Shown here: piece by piece, positions 36,354-44,939 of the stretch
How the letters are laid out: every line of letters starts with the position of its first letter
Position numbering within the stretch: the first letter of the stretch is position 1
Source of the DNA: Streptomyces physcomitrii
Lineage (GTDB): Bacteria; Actinomycetota; Actinomycetes; Streptomycetales; Streptomycetaceae
Assembly: GCF_012273655.1 (NCBI RefSeq)
Contig: NZ_JAAWWP010000004.1
Span: 310,001-374,000, forward strand
Reading direction: 5' to 3'
DNA length: 64,000 nt
Translations under genes and position numbers: made by a program
The notes under the pieces: generated by a model
Told to the model about the DNA's origin: nothing
What the model saw: only the letters and a program-made list of their open reading frames with translations
Database searches by the model: none

Positions 36354-36410
36354 ATGTTCGCGCACTCGACCCGCTCCTGGTGGTGGACCGCTCATCCGGC
36401 GGCCCGCTGA
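36354..36410 (+). CDS. trpL: trp leader peptide (attenuator)
   Basis: An 18-residue peptide, MFAHSTRSWWWTAHPAAR, with three consecutive TGG codons. It is followed 18 bp later by a terminator hairpin and then trpEG, the standard arrangement of ribosome-mediated attenuation: when tryptophanyl-tRNA is scarce the ribosome stalls at the Trp run and the terminator does not form. A trp attenuator ahead of an anthranilate synthase gene has been described in S. venezuelae. No Shine-Dalgarno sequence precedes the ATG. Confidence 0.93.
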   Translation: MFAHSTRSWWWTAHPAAR

Positions 36411-36428
36411 CTGCGCGTACCCAGCGAA

Positions 36429-36456
36429 CGAAGGCCGCCCCGAGGGGCGGCCTTCG
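36429..36456 (+). terminator. Attenuator terminator hairpin
   Basis: CGAAGGCCGCCCC (36429-36441) pairs perfectly with 36444-36456 across GA, followed by GTGTTT. It lies between trpL and trpEG. Confidence 0.9.
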
Positions 36457-36518
36457 GTGTTTCCCGGGCCGTTCCCTCTCCCCGTGCGTACGCCGCGCAC
36501 CGAACGGAAGAGACGACC

Positions 36519-38453
36519 GTGGAACCCTCCCGCACCCCCTTCGCCCTGTCCCGGCTCGCCCTCGGCGGCGAGCCCTTCGCGCTGCTGCACCGGCGCACCC
36601 CGGGCCGCCCCGCCGACACCGTGGAGGTGCTGCGCGGCCCGGTGCACGAGGCGGAACGCCTGGCCGAGCTGCCGGTGGGAGAGCTGCCCACGCTGGCCCT
36701 GGTCCCCTTCCGCCAGCTCCGCGAACGCGGCTTCGCGGTGCGCGACGACGGCACCCCGCTGGCCGTGCTCACCGCCGAGGAGTACACGCAACTGCCGCTC
36801 GACGAGGCGCTGCGGCAGCTGCCCGGGCATCAAGTGCGGCTTGAGGGCGGGGAGTTCGACGTACCGGACGAGGAGTACGCGCGCCTGGTCGGGGAAGTCC
36901 TGGAGCGGGAGATCGGCAGCGGCGAGGGCGCCGACTTCGTCATCCGGCGCACCTTCCGGGGGCAGATCCCCGGCTTCGGCCCGGCCGACGCACTCGCCCT
37001 CTTCCGGCGGCTCCTGGCGGGCGAGCGCGGCGCGTACTGGACATACGTGGTGTACACCGGCGCCCGGCACGGCGGGCGGACCCTGGTCGGCGCCAGCCCC
37101 GAGGCGCATGTGCGGATGTCCGGCGGCACCGTCACCATGAACCCGATCAGCGGCACCTACCGCTACCCGGCGGACGGCCCGAGCGCCGAGGGCCTGCTCG
37201 CCTTCCTCGCGGACGGCAAGGAGCGGGAGGAGCTGTCGATGGTGGTCGACGAGGAGCTGAAGATGATGTGCGCGGTCGGCGACCGCGGCGGCGTGGTGAT
37301 CGGCCCCCGGCTCAAGGAGATGGCCCATCTCGCGCACACCGAGTACGAGTTGCGCGGGCGCAGCACGCTGGATGTGCGCGAGGTGCTGCGCGAGACGATG
37401 TTCGCGGCCACCGTCACCGGCTCCCCCGTGCAGAACGCCTGCCGGGTCATCGAGCGCTACGAGCCGCTGGACGCCGACGGCACCGGACGCGGCTACTACG
37501 CGGGCGCGCTCGCCCTGCTCGGCCGGGACGCGGGCGGCGCCCAGACCCTGGACTCCCCCATCCTGATCCGCACCGCCGACATCGACGCCGCGGGCCGGGT
37601 GCGGGTACCGGTCGGCGCCACCCTGGTACGGGGCTCCGATCCGCTGGGCGAGGCGGCCGAGACCCGGGCCAAAGCGGCCGGGGTGCTCGCCGCCCTCGGG
37701 GTGGGCCCGCGCCGGGCGGCGAGGCGCGGCGCCCCCGCGCTCGCCGAGGACCCGCGGGTGCGGGCCGCCCTGGACGCCCGCCGGGAGCAGCTCGCGCCGT
37801 TCTGGCTGCGGATGCAGGAGCCCGGCACCGCGCTCGGCGGCCACGCCCTGGTCGTCGACGCCGAGGACACCTTCACCGCGATGCTCGCCCACCTGCTGCG
37901 CTCCTCGGGCCTGCAGGTCACCGTGCGCCGCCACGACGAGCCGGGGCTGCGCGAGGCGGCGCTGGCCCACCCGGGGCCGCTGGTGCTCGGCCCGGGTCCC
38001 GGCGACCCCGCCGACCCGCGGGATCCGAGGATGCGCTTCCTGCGGGCGCTGACCGCCGAGGCGCTGGCGGAGCACCGGGGGCACGGGGTGCTCGGGGTCT
38101 GCCTCGGCCACGAGCTGATCGCGGCGGAACTCGGCCTGGACCTGGTCCGCAAGGAGGTGCCGTACCAGGGCGCGCAGACCGTGATCGGCCTCTTCGGGCG
38201 GCGGCGGACCGTCGGCTTCTACAACAGCTTCACCGCCCGCTGCGACGACGCCGCCGCGGCGGAGCTGGCCGCGCACGGCGTCGAGGTGAGCCGCGAGCCG
38301 GGCAGCGGCGAGGTGCACGCGCTGCGCGGCCCGGGCTTCGCCTCGGTGCAGTTCCATCCGGAGTCGGTGCTCACCCTGGAAGGACCGCTCCTGGTACGGG
38401 AGTTGCTCGCCGGTCTCGGCACTCAGCCGAAGAAGACCCCGGCCTCGGCGTAG
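36519..38453 (+). CDS. trpE: Fused anthranilate synthase TrpEG
   Basis: A 644-residue fusion of the chorismate-binding component I and a glutamine amidotransferase. The TrpE half (to about residue 430) contains VGASPEAHVRM, MNPISGTYR, DEELKMMCAVGDRGG and GSPVQNACRVIERYE. The amidotransferase half has the nucleophile Cys in GVCLGHEL and the His/Glu in QFHPES. PhzE-like ADIC synthases share this layout, but the Trp-codon attenuator supports tryptophan synthesis. The GTG at 36519 has GGAAG upstream. The 3' end overlaps the convergent pfkA by 31 bp. Confidence 0.94.
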   Translation: MEPSRTPFALSRLALGGEPFALLHRRTPGRPADTVEVLRGPVHEAERLAELPVGELPTLALVPFRQLRERGFAVRDDGTPLAVLTAEEYTQLPLDEALRQLPGHQVRLEGGEFDVPDEEYARLVGEVLEREIGSGEGADFVIRRTFRGQIPGFGPADALALFRRLLAGERGAYWTYVVYTGARHGGRTLVGASPEAHVRMSGGTVTMNPISGTYRYPADGPSAEGLLAFLADGKEREELSMVVDEELKMMCAVGDRGGVVIGPRLKEMAHLAHTEYELRGRSTLDVREVLRETMFAATVTGSPVQNACRVIERYEPLDADGTGRGYYAGALALLGRDAGGAQTLDSPILIRTADIDAAGRVRVPVGATLVRGSDPLGEAAETRAKAAGVLAALGVGPRRAARRGAPALAEDPRVRAALDARREQLAPFWLRMQEPGTALGGHALVVDAEDTFTAMLAHLLRSSGLQVTVRRHDEPGLREAALAHPGPLVLGPGPGDPADPRDPRMRFLRALTAEALAEHRGHGVLGVCLGHELIAAELGLDLVRKEVPYQGAQTVIGLFGRRRTVGFYNSFTARCDDAAAAELAAHGVEVSREPGSGEVHALRGPGFASVQFHPESVLTLEGPLLVRELLAGLGTQPKKTPASA

Positions 38454-39460
38454 CGGGCCGGGTCGACGGTCTTCAGGGTGGCGACCGCCTCCGCGAGGGG
38501 GACCCGCACGATGTCGGTGCCGCGCAGGGCGACCATCTTCCCGAAGTCGCCCTCGCGGACCGCGTCCACCGCGTGCAGCCCGAAGCGGGTGGCCAGCCAG
38601 CGGTCGAAGGCGCTCGGGGTGCCGCCGCGCTGGACGTGCCCGAGGACCGTGGTGCGGGCCTCGTGCCCGGTGCGCCGCTCGATCTCGTGCGCCAGCCAGT
38701 CGCCGACCCCGGAGAGCCGCACATGCCCGAAGGAGTCCCGCGAGGAGTCCTTGAGGACCACCTCGCCGTCCCTGGGCACCGCGCCCTCGGCGGTGACCAC
38801 GATCGGCGCGTAGGAGGCCTCGAAGCGGGAGGTCACCCAGGCGCAGACCTGGTCGACGTCGAAGGGCTGCTCGGGGACGAGGATGACGTTGGCGCCGCCC
38901 GCGAGGCCCGAGTGCAGGGCGATCCAGCCCGCGTGGCGGCCCATCACCTCGACCACCAGGACCCGCATATGGGACTCGGCGGTGGTGTGCAGCCGGTCGA
39001 TGGCCTCGGTGGCGATCTGCACCGCGGTGTCGAAGCCGAAGGTGTAGTCGGTGGCGGAGAGATCGTTGTCGATGGTCTTGGGCACGCCGACGCAGGGGAT
39101 GCCGTACTCCTCGTGCAGCCGGGCCGCGACGCCGAGGGTGTCCTCGCCGCCGATCGCGATCAGCGGGCCCACCTCGTGCTCGGCGAGGGTCTCCTTGATC
39201 CGCCGGACGCCGTCGGGCTCCTTGAGGGGGTTGGTGCGCGAGGAGCCGAGGATGGTGCCGCCGCGCGGCAGGATGCCCCGGACCGCGGGGATGTCCAGCT
39301 TCACGGTGCGTCCGTCGAGGGTGCCCCGCCAGCCGTCGCGGAACCCCGTGAACTCGTAGCCGTGGCTCTGCACGCCCTTGCGGACGACGGCCCGGATGAC
39401 GGCGTTGAGGCCGGGGCAGTCGCCGCCCCCGGTGAGCACTCCGATGCGTGTGACCGACAT
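38423..39460 (-). CDS. pfkA: 6-phosphofructokinase family protein (PfkA), PPi-type residues
   Basis: A 345-residue phosphofructokinase that phosphorylates fructose 6-phosphate. Motifs: GVLTGGGDCPGLNAVIRA, IAIGGEDTLGVA (residues 104-108 GGEDT), VPKTIDNDL (catalytic Asp131), EVMGRHAGWIAL and LGHVQRGGTPSAFDR. The residue matching E. coli Gly104 is Asp and the one before TIDND is Lys, as in PPi-dependent enzymes, whereas ATP enzymes have Gly at the first. The likely phosphoryl donor is therefore in question. The ATG at 39460 is the family start. It overlaps trpEG tail to tail. Confidence 0.93.
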   Translation of the reverse strand: MSVTRIGVLTGGGDCPGLNAVIRAVVRKGVQSHGYEFTGFRDGWRGTLDGRTVKLDIPAVRGILPRGGTILGSSRTNPLKEPDGVRRIKETLAEHEVGPLIAIGGEDTLGVAARLHEEYGIPCVGVPKTIDNDLSATDYTFGFDTAVQIATEAIDRLHTTAESHMRVLVVEVMGRHAGWIALHSGLAGGANVILVPEQPFDVDQVCAWVTSRFEASYAPIVVTAEGAVPRDGEVVLKDSSRDSFGHVRLSGVGDWLAHEIERRTGHEARTTVLGHVQRGGTPSAFDRWLATRFGLHAVDAVREGDFGKMVALRGTDIVRVPLAEAVATLKTVDPARYAEAGVFFG

Positions 39461-39909
39461 GGCCCACGTCCTTTCGCCCTGGTGGTCTCCCTGGTTGCGC
39501 CTGCGCGGTACCGGTCCTGACCGGTCCTGCTGTCTCGCTGCTCCTCGGTACGGGGCTGCTGTTCCCCGGTACGGGTCCGCTGTTCCCCGGCGCGGGTCCG
39601 GCCCGCCTGCCGGTGCCCGTCGAGCCGTGCGGCCCGGCGGCCGGCGGTCCGGACCGCCGCGTGTGTCTTCTTCCCCGTCCCGGGCCCGGTAGCGACACTC
39701 CGGGCGGGACCGGCATCACCCGTTCGGGCCAGCCCCGCGTGCCCCCGCCGCCGTCGCCCGTACCCCCGGGACAAGGGCGTGAGCGGCGCAAACGCACCGT
39801 GACCGGGGTGCCGCGGGCCGAATCCCGATTCGCTGGGAACCCCGAGGGGGCGCGCAATAGGAGTTGTGCGCGCCTCTCCTGCCGGCGCGTGCGGAAGGAG
39901 AGAGACGCC
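39461..39909. other. Divergent intergenic region between pfkA and the PRC-barrel gene
   Basis: About 450 bp with no gene I can support. Short iterated GTTCCCCGGTACGGGTCCGCT-like segments occur near 39550-39600. The 3' half should hold the promoter of the DUF2382 gene, but I find no clear -35/-10 pair. Confidence 0.45.
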
Positions 39910-40884
39910 ATGAATGCACCTCTGGGTGACAGCCCTCAGGATCTGGCCGGCCTGAACGTCGTCGACGCGGACGGCGGCAAGGTCGGATCTGTCCAGCAGG
40001 TCTACCGGGACGACGCCACCAATGCCCCGGAGTGGATCACCGTGCGCACCGGCCTGTTCGGGATGAAGGAGACCTTCGTGCCGCTGGCGGGCGCCCGCCG
40101 CGCGGACGACGCCCTCCAGGTCCCGTACACCAAGGACCAGATCAAGGACGCGCCGCGGATGGACGCCGACGGGCACCTCGACCCCGCCGAGGAGGAGGAG
40201 CTCTATGCCCACTACGGGCTGACCAGGCGCGGCAACGCGGGCATGGGCCGCGGGGAGAGCGCCGCCGCGGCCGGTGGCGCCGCGGGCGCGGCCGGTACGG
40301 CGGCCGCGGCGGGCGGTGGCCGGCACGCCCGCCATGAGGAGACCACGACGGAGAAGCCGATGGCCGGTACGGGCACCGGTCAGCGCGACATGGCCATGTC
40401 GCGTGGCGCCCAGGATCCCTCCCGCGAGAGCCGCACGCAGAGCGAGCAGGTGCCGGACATCGTCCTCAACGAGGAGCGGGTCAACATCGGCACCGAGGAG
40501 CACGAGAGCGGCCGCGCGCACCTGCGCAAGACCGTGGTCACCGAGAACGTCAGCCGCACCGTGCCGATCAGCCACGAGGAGGTGCGGATGACGCGCGAGA
40601 AGATCAGCGACGAGGACCGCGCCCGGATGGGCCGCGGCGAATCGCAGATCGGTGAGGCGGGCAAGGACTACGAGATCGTGCTGCACGAGGAGCGCGCCGT
40701 CGTCAGCAAGGAGACGGTGCCGGTGGAGCGCGTGCACCTGGAGACCCGGCGGGTGACCGAGCAGCAGGAGGTCAACGCCGAGGTCCGCAAGGAGCAGCTG
40801 GAGTTCGACGACGGCACCGGCGAGCGCAAGGGCCGTCGCAAGGGCGCACCCGGGCCGGACAGTGGCGCCGGGTCCGGTCGGTGA
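39910..40884 (+). CDS. PRC-barrel and DUF2382 stress protein
   Basis: A 324-residue cytoplasmic protein. An N-terminal PRC-barrel (NVVDADGGKVGSVQQVYRDD, then EWITVRTGLFGMKETFVPL) is joined by an Ala/Gly-rich linker (about residues 110-160) to a C-terminal DUF2382/YsnF domain (IVLNEERVNIGTEEHESGRA and VLHEERAVVSKETVPVERVH). Proteins of this kind are general-stress induced in other bacteria; that is inference here. The ATG at 39910 has AAGGAG upstream. It is monocistronic with a strong terminator. Confidence 0.9.
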   Translation: MNAPLGDSPQDLAGLNVVDADGGKVGSVQQVYRDDATNAPEWITVRTGLFGMKETFVPLAGARRADDALQVPYTKDQIKDAPRMDADGHLDPAEEEELYAHYGLTRRGNAGMGRGESAAAAGGAAGAAGTAAAAGGGRHARHEETTTEKPMAGTGTGQRDMAMSRGAQDPSRESRTQSEQVPDIVLNEERVNIGTEEHESGRAHLRKTVVTENVSRTVPISHEEVRMTREKISDEDRARMGRGESQIGEAGKDYEIVLHEERAVVSKETVPVERVHLETRRVTEQQEVNAEVRKEQLEFDDGTGERKGRRKGAPGPDSGAGSGR

Positions 40885-40909
40885 GCCGGGGGCCCGAGGC
40901 CCGTTGACG

Positions 40910-40956
40910 GAGCGCGACGTCTGCCCGCGGGGATTCCGCGGGCGGACGTCGCGCTC
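40910..40956. terminator. Strong terminator hairpin between convergent genes
   Basis: A 21-nt arm at 40910-40930 pairs with 40936-40956 with one U-G wobble and a GGATT loop. It serves the DUF2382 gene and possibly the convergent regulator gene. Confidence 0.85.
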
Positions 40957-41156
40957 GTCTGCGGGGGGGGCATGGTCGCGGGTGGGGGCGGGGCGCGAGC
41001 GGGCGCGCAGTCCCGGGCGCGAGTGAGGGGCTGCGGGCGAGCGCACGGTCGCGGGCGCGGGCGGGTGCGCACCCGCCAGCGGCCGGGCAGACGGTCGCCG
41101 GGCCCTCAGGCCCTCAGTCCGTGTGCGTGAGCCCTGAGTCCCTGACCAGGCCCGGC

Positions 41157-41867
41157 TCAGTCCCTGTCGAGCCCCTGCTCGATCGCGTACCGCACGAGTT
41201 CCACCCGGTTGTGCAGCTGGAGCTTGCCGAGGGTGTTCTGGACGTGGTTCTGCACGGTGCGGTGCGAGATCACCAGGCGTTCGGCGATCTGCTTGTAGCC
41301 GAGGCCCTTGGCGACCAGGCGCAGCACCTCCGTCTCGCGCTCGGTCAGCCGGGGCGCGGCGGGCTCGTCCGGGGCGGCGGGCGCGGGCTCGGCGGCCAGC
41401 CTGCGGTACTCGCCGAGGACCAGGCCGGCGAGCCCGGGGGTGAAGACGGGATCGCCCACCGCCGTCCTGCGCACCGCGTCCACCAGTTCCTCGGTGGAGG
41501 CCGACTTCAGCAGATAGCCGGTGGCGCCGGACTTCACCGCCTCCAGTACGTCCGCGTGCTCCCCGCTGGCGGACAGCACCAGGACCCGCAGCCGGGGGTC
41601 CGCGCCGACCACCTCGCGGCAGACCTGGGCCCCGGGCTTGGCGGGCAGATTGAGGTCGAGGACGAGCACCTCGGGCCGCGCGGCACGGGCCCGGCGTACC
41701 GCCTGCTCCCCGTCGCCCGCGGTGGCGACCACCTCGAAACCGGCCTCCCCGAGGTCCCGGGCGACGGCGTCCCGCCACATCGGGTGGTCGTCCACCACCA
41801 TCACCCGCACCGGCCCCCGGCCGCCCGCCTGCCCCTCGGCGGCCCCGGCCGCCTCCTGCTCGCTCAT
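41157..41867 (-). CDS. LuxR/NarL-type response regulator (MacR-like)
   Basis: A 236-residue response regulator. The receiver domain has VMVVDDHPMWRDAV, phospho-acceptor Asp in VLVLDLNLPAKPG and the conserved Lys in GYLLKSAS; the LuxR helix-turn-helix is TERETEVLRLVAKGLGYKQI with SHRTVQNHVQNTLGKL. The ATG at 41867 overlaps the kinase stop (ATGA). Position beside pfkA and family match MacR of S. coelicolor, which with MacS controls genes for morphogenesis-associated membrane proteins; orthology is inferred. Confidence 0.92.
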   Translation of the reverse strand: MSEQEAAGAAEGQAGGRGPVRVMVVDDHPMWRDAVARDLGEAGFEVVATAGDGEQAVRRARAARPEVLVLDLNLPAKPGAQVCREVVGADPRLRVLVLSASGEHADVLEAVKSGATGYLLKSASTEELVDAVRRTAVGDPVFTPGLAGLVLGEYRRLAAEPAPAAPDEPAAPRLTERETEVLRLVAKGLGYKQIAERLVISHRTVQNHVQNTLGKLQLHNRVELVRYAIEQGLDRD

Positions 41868-43096
41868 CTGCGTCCCTTCCCCCGGTCCGCGCGCGGGACC
41901 CGTAGTTCCACTTCCGTGCCCTGGCCGGGTACGGAGACCAGTTCGGCGGTGCCGCCGAGGTCCCGCAGCCGGCCCTTGATCGACTGCGCCACGCCGAGGC
42001 GCCCCTCGCCCTCTGCCTGGGCGAGGCGGCCCTCCGGGATGCCGGGGCCGTCGTCGCGGACGGTGACGAGCACCGCCTCGCCCTCGTCCTCGACCAGGAT
42101 CCAGGCCCGGGCCTCCTCGCCCGCGTGCCGCCGCACATTGTCCAGGGCGGCGCCGACGGCCGCGGCGAGTTCCCGGGCGGCGACCGGGGGCAGCGGCACC
42201 GGGGCGCCGGGTTCCGAGAGGGTGACCCGGGCGCCGGCGTGCGGGGCGAGCAGCGGGCGCAGATCGCGCGGCTCCCCGGGGTCCGCGTCCCGGCCGGGCT
42301 CGTCCGGCTCCTCGACCAGGCGGACCAGGGCGCCCTCGGCGGCGTCCTCGCTGACCCGGGAGGCGGGCACCAGGCCGCCCGCGACCAGGGAGCGCAGCGC
42401 CACCTCCTGCTCGCCGGCCATCCGGCCGAGCTCCGCGGCCTCGCCGCCGAGCGCGTTGCCGCGCCGCTGCACCATCGCGAGGACCTGGAGCACACCGTCG
42501 TGGATGTCCCGGGCGAGGCGCTCCCGCTCCCGGGTGGCGGCCTCGATCTCCAGCGCCCTGGCGAGGGTGCGCTCGGAGGCGCGGGCGACCTCGACCACGT
42601 AGCCGATGGCGATCGCGGCCACGAAGACGAGCAGGACGTTGTGCAGGGTGTCCTGTTTGAGGGCGCCGCGCTGGATCACATTGGCGATGCCGACCAGGGC
42701 CGCGGCGCCCGCGGCCCAGCGCCAGCCGCCCTTGAGCGCGAAGGCGAGGACGGCGCCCGCGGTCCAGATCGAGGGCAGGGTGGGCCCGCCCTCGACGATG
42801 CGGTCGTGGGCGACGGCGAGCGGGGTCAGCAGGATGCCGGTGAGCGCGACGGCGAGGTCGCAGAGGAGGAAGCGGCCGGTGCAGGCGGCCGCGCCGGAGA
42901 CCTTGCGCAGGGTGGCGAAGGTCCACAGGGCCAGCACCGCGTAGTAGGCGACGGCGACGCCGGGCCGGATGTACCGGTCGTAGTCGCTGACGAAGAGGCC
43001 GACGGCGTACGCCATGGTGAGCGGCCGGTAGAAGGTCAGGGCACGCCACAGCGGCAGCTCGACCGACATCCGCATGACTCTCTCGCGCCGCGCCAT
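41864..43096 (-). CDS. Sensor histidine kinase (MacS-like)
   Basis: A 410-residue membrane histidine kinase with five or six N-terminal membrane segments (residues 20-185), the HisKA_3 phospho-acceptor in RLARDIHDGVLQVLAMVQ, and a HATPase domain with LDNVRRHAG and DDGPGIPEGR. It pairs with the overlapping LuxR-type regulator downstream. The ATG at 43096 has GGGGAGAG upstream. Little sequence lies outside the membrane, so it probably senses a membrane-linked signal. Confidence 0.92.
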   Translation of the reverse strand: MARRERVMRMSVELPLWRALTFYRPLTMAYAVGLFVSDYDRYIRPGVAVAYYAVLALWTFATLRKVSGAAACTGRFLLCDLAVALTGILLTPLAVAHDRIVEGGPTLPSIWTAGAVLAFALKGGWRWAAGAAALVGIANVIQRGALKQDTLHNVLLVFVAAIAIGYVVEVARASERTLARALEIEAATRERERLARDIHDGVLQVLAMVQRRGNALGGEAAELGRMAGEQEVALRSLVAGGLVPASRVSEDAAEGALVRLVEEPDEPGRDADPGEPRDLRPLLAPHAGARVTLSEPGAPVPLPPVAARELAAAVGAALDNVRRHAGEEARAWILVEDEGEAVLVTVRDDGPGIPEGRLAQAEGEGRLGVAQSIKGRLRDLGGTAELVSVPGQGTEVELRVPRADRGKGRR

Positions 43097-43132
43097 CCGC
43101 TCTCCCCGCTTCTCGCCCGTGGCCCGCCGGGC

Positions 43133-43843
43133 TCAGGAACCGCCCTTGCGCGCCTTGGCCTCCTCGGCAAGGCGGCGCTTCGCGGCGGTCGCGTACATGT
43201 CCACGTACTCCTGGCCGGAGAGCTTCATGATCTCGTACATCACCTCGTCGGTCACCGCGCGCAGGACGAAGCGGTCCTGCTCCATGCCCTGGTAGCGGCT
43301 GAAGTCGAGGGGCGTGCCGATCCGGATGCCCGGGCGCATCAGCTTGGGGACGACCTTGCCCGGGGGCTGGATCTTCTCCGTGTCGATCATCGCGACCGGG
43401 ATCACCGGCACCCCGGCGGCCAGCGCGAGGCGGGCGAGGCCGCCGGTCTTGCCGCGGTAGAGGCGGCCGTCGGGCGAGCGGGTGCCCTCCGGGTAGATCC
43501 CGAACAGCTCCCCGCGCTCCAGTACGTCGAGTCCGCTGCGGATGGCGGCCTGGCCCGCGCCGCGCGCCCCGGAGCGGTCCACCGGCAGCTGGCCCGCGCC
43601 CTTGAAGAAGGCGGCCGTCATCCGGCCCTTGAGCCCGGGGGTGGTGAAGTACTCGGCCTTCGCGATGAAGGTGACCTTGCGGTCGAGCACCGCGGGCAGG
43701 AAGAAGGAGTCGGAGAAGGAGAGGTGGTTGCTGGCGAGGATCGCCGGGCCCGTCTCGGGGATGTGCTCCAAACCCTCGGCCCAGGGGCGGAAGGCAAGCT
43801 TCAGCGGACCTCCGACGGTGAACTTCATCGCGCCGTACATCAA
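43133..43843 (-). CDS. 1-acyl-sn-glycerol-3-phosphate acyltransferase (PlsC-like)
   Basis: A 236-residue acyltransferase that would acylate lysophosphatidic acid at the membrane. The HX4D catalytic motif appears as NHLSFSDSFFLP, the second motif as IYPEGTRSPDGRLYRGKTG, and VPVIPVAMIDTEKI follows. AGGAGG at 43853-43858 best suits the TTG at 43843 (9 nt); the adjacent ATG at 43840 and an upstream ATG near 43888 are alternatives. It lies 36 bp upstream of the kinase gene and could be co-transcribed with the two-component pair. Confidence 0.9.
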   Translation of the reverse strand: MMYGAMKFTVGGPLKLAFRPWAEGLEHIPETGPAILASNHLSFSDSFFLPAVLDRKVTFIAKAEYFTTPGLKGRMTAAFFKGAGQLPVDRSGARGAGQAAIRSGLDVLERGELFGIYPEGTRSPDGRLYRGKTGGLARLALAAGVPVIPVAMIDTEKIQPPGKVVPKLMRPGIRIGTPLDFSRYQGMEQDRFVLRAVTDEVMYEIMKLSGQEYVDMYATAAKRRLAEEAKARKGGS

Positions 43844-44159
43844 CGTCCGCTGCCTCCTGGTGTGTGGTCGCACCGACATTACTGACATTCGCTCCACCGT
43901 GTCGCGCGGGGTCCTCCCGGCCCGCCCCGCGGCGGCTCCGGGCCGCCCGCGGCCGCCGGGGGCTCTGCGGATCTGGTCGGGTGTCGGTCCGCTCGCGTAC
44001 GGTGAAGTACGCCGTGTCCACGGGACCCGCCGCCGGACGCGAAAGCCGTGCCTCAGCAAGTGCCTTCCGACAGCCGGGCGCCCCGACCGCCCGCTCCCGA
44101 CACTCCCGTACGCCCTGATCCCGCAGTCGACGATCACCTACACGAAGTGGAGAGCCGCC
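43844..44159. other. Divergent intergenic region between plsC and the hydrolase gene
   Basis: About 316 bp that must carry promoters for both directions. I see no clear operator or small gene. AGGAGG at 43853-43858 is the plsC ribosome site. Confidence 0.45.
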
Positions 44160-44939
44160 GTGCCGGTGCTTCCCGGAGCCGAGCCCTACCGCCACGACGG
44201 CGGCGAGACCGGAGTGCTGGTCTGCCACGGATTCACCGGCACCCCGCAGTCGATGCGCCCCTGGGCCGAGTATCTCGCGGCCCAGGGACTGACCGTCTCG
44301 CTGCCGCTGCTGCCCGGGCACGGCACCCGCTGGGAGGACATGGCGGTCACCGGCTGGCAGGACTGGTACGCCGAGGTGGACCGGGAGCTGACCGCCCTCA
44401 CCGAGCGCTGTGCGCGGGTCTTCGTCTGCGGGCTCTCCATGGGCGGCGCGCTGGCGCTGCGGCTCGCCGCGCTGCACGGCGAGGCGGTCAGCGGCGTCGC
44501 GGTGGTCAACCCGCTGAACCGCATCCACGGGCTCGCCGCGCAGGCGCTGCCGGTGCTGCGGCATCTGGTGCCCACCACCAAGGGCCTGGTCGGCGACATC
44601 GTCAAACCGGGCGCCACCGAGGTCGGCTACGACCGGGTCCCGCTGCACGCCGCGTACTCCCTGCGCCGTTTCACCCAGCGCCTGGACGGGGAACTCCCGC
44701 AGGTGACCCAGCCGTTGCTGCTGATGCACAGCACCGTCGACCACGTGGTGTCACCCGCCGACTCGGCGCGCATCCTCAGCCGGGTCTCCTCCACCGATGT
44801 CACCGAGATCCTGCTGGAACACAGCTACCACGTGGCGACGTTGGACCATGACGCGGACCGGATCTTCGAGGAGAGCTACGCCTTCTTCGCCCGGCTCGCT
44901 CCCAGTCTCGGCAAGGAAGGGACGGCCACCGGTGGCTGA
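44160..44939 (+). CDS. Alpha/beta hydrolase (monoacylglycerol lipase/carboxylesterase type)
   Basis: A 259-residue alpha/beta hydrolase close to Est30-type carboxylesterases and bacterial monoacylglycerol lipases. The oxyanion-hole HGFTGTP, the nucleophile Ser in CGLSMGGAL, the acid in MHSTVDHVVSP and the catalytic His in EHSYHVATLDHD are in the right order. The GTG at 44160 follows GGAGAG. With the neighbouring acyltransferase on the other strand it suggests a lipid-remodelling neighbourhood. Its stop overlaps the next gene by 8 bp. Confidence 0.9.
   Translation: MPVLPGAEPYRHDGGETGVLVCHGFTGTPQSMRPWAEYLAAQGLTVSLPLLPGHGTRWEDMAVTGWQDWYAEVDRELTALTERCARVFVCGLSMGGALALRLAALHGEAVSGVAVVNPLNRIHGLAAQALPVLRHLVPTTKGLVGDIVKPGATEVGYDRVPLHAAYSLRRFTQRLDGELPQVTQPLLLMHSTVDHVVSPADSARILSRVSSTDVTEILLEHSYHVATLDHDADRIFEESYAFFARLAPSLGKEGTATGG

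Noticed and set aside
36123..39911. A 1,262-codon open frame on the minus strand across trpEG and pfkA
   Set aside because: It is a shadow frame of high-GC genes: its translation is Arg/Gly/Pro-rich and has no domain, while the opposite and in-phase frames encode clear TrpEG and PfkA.
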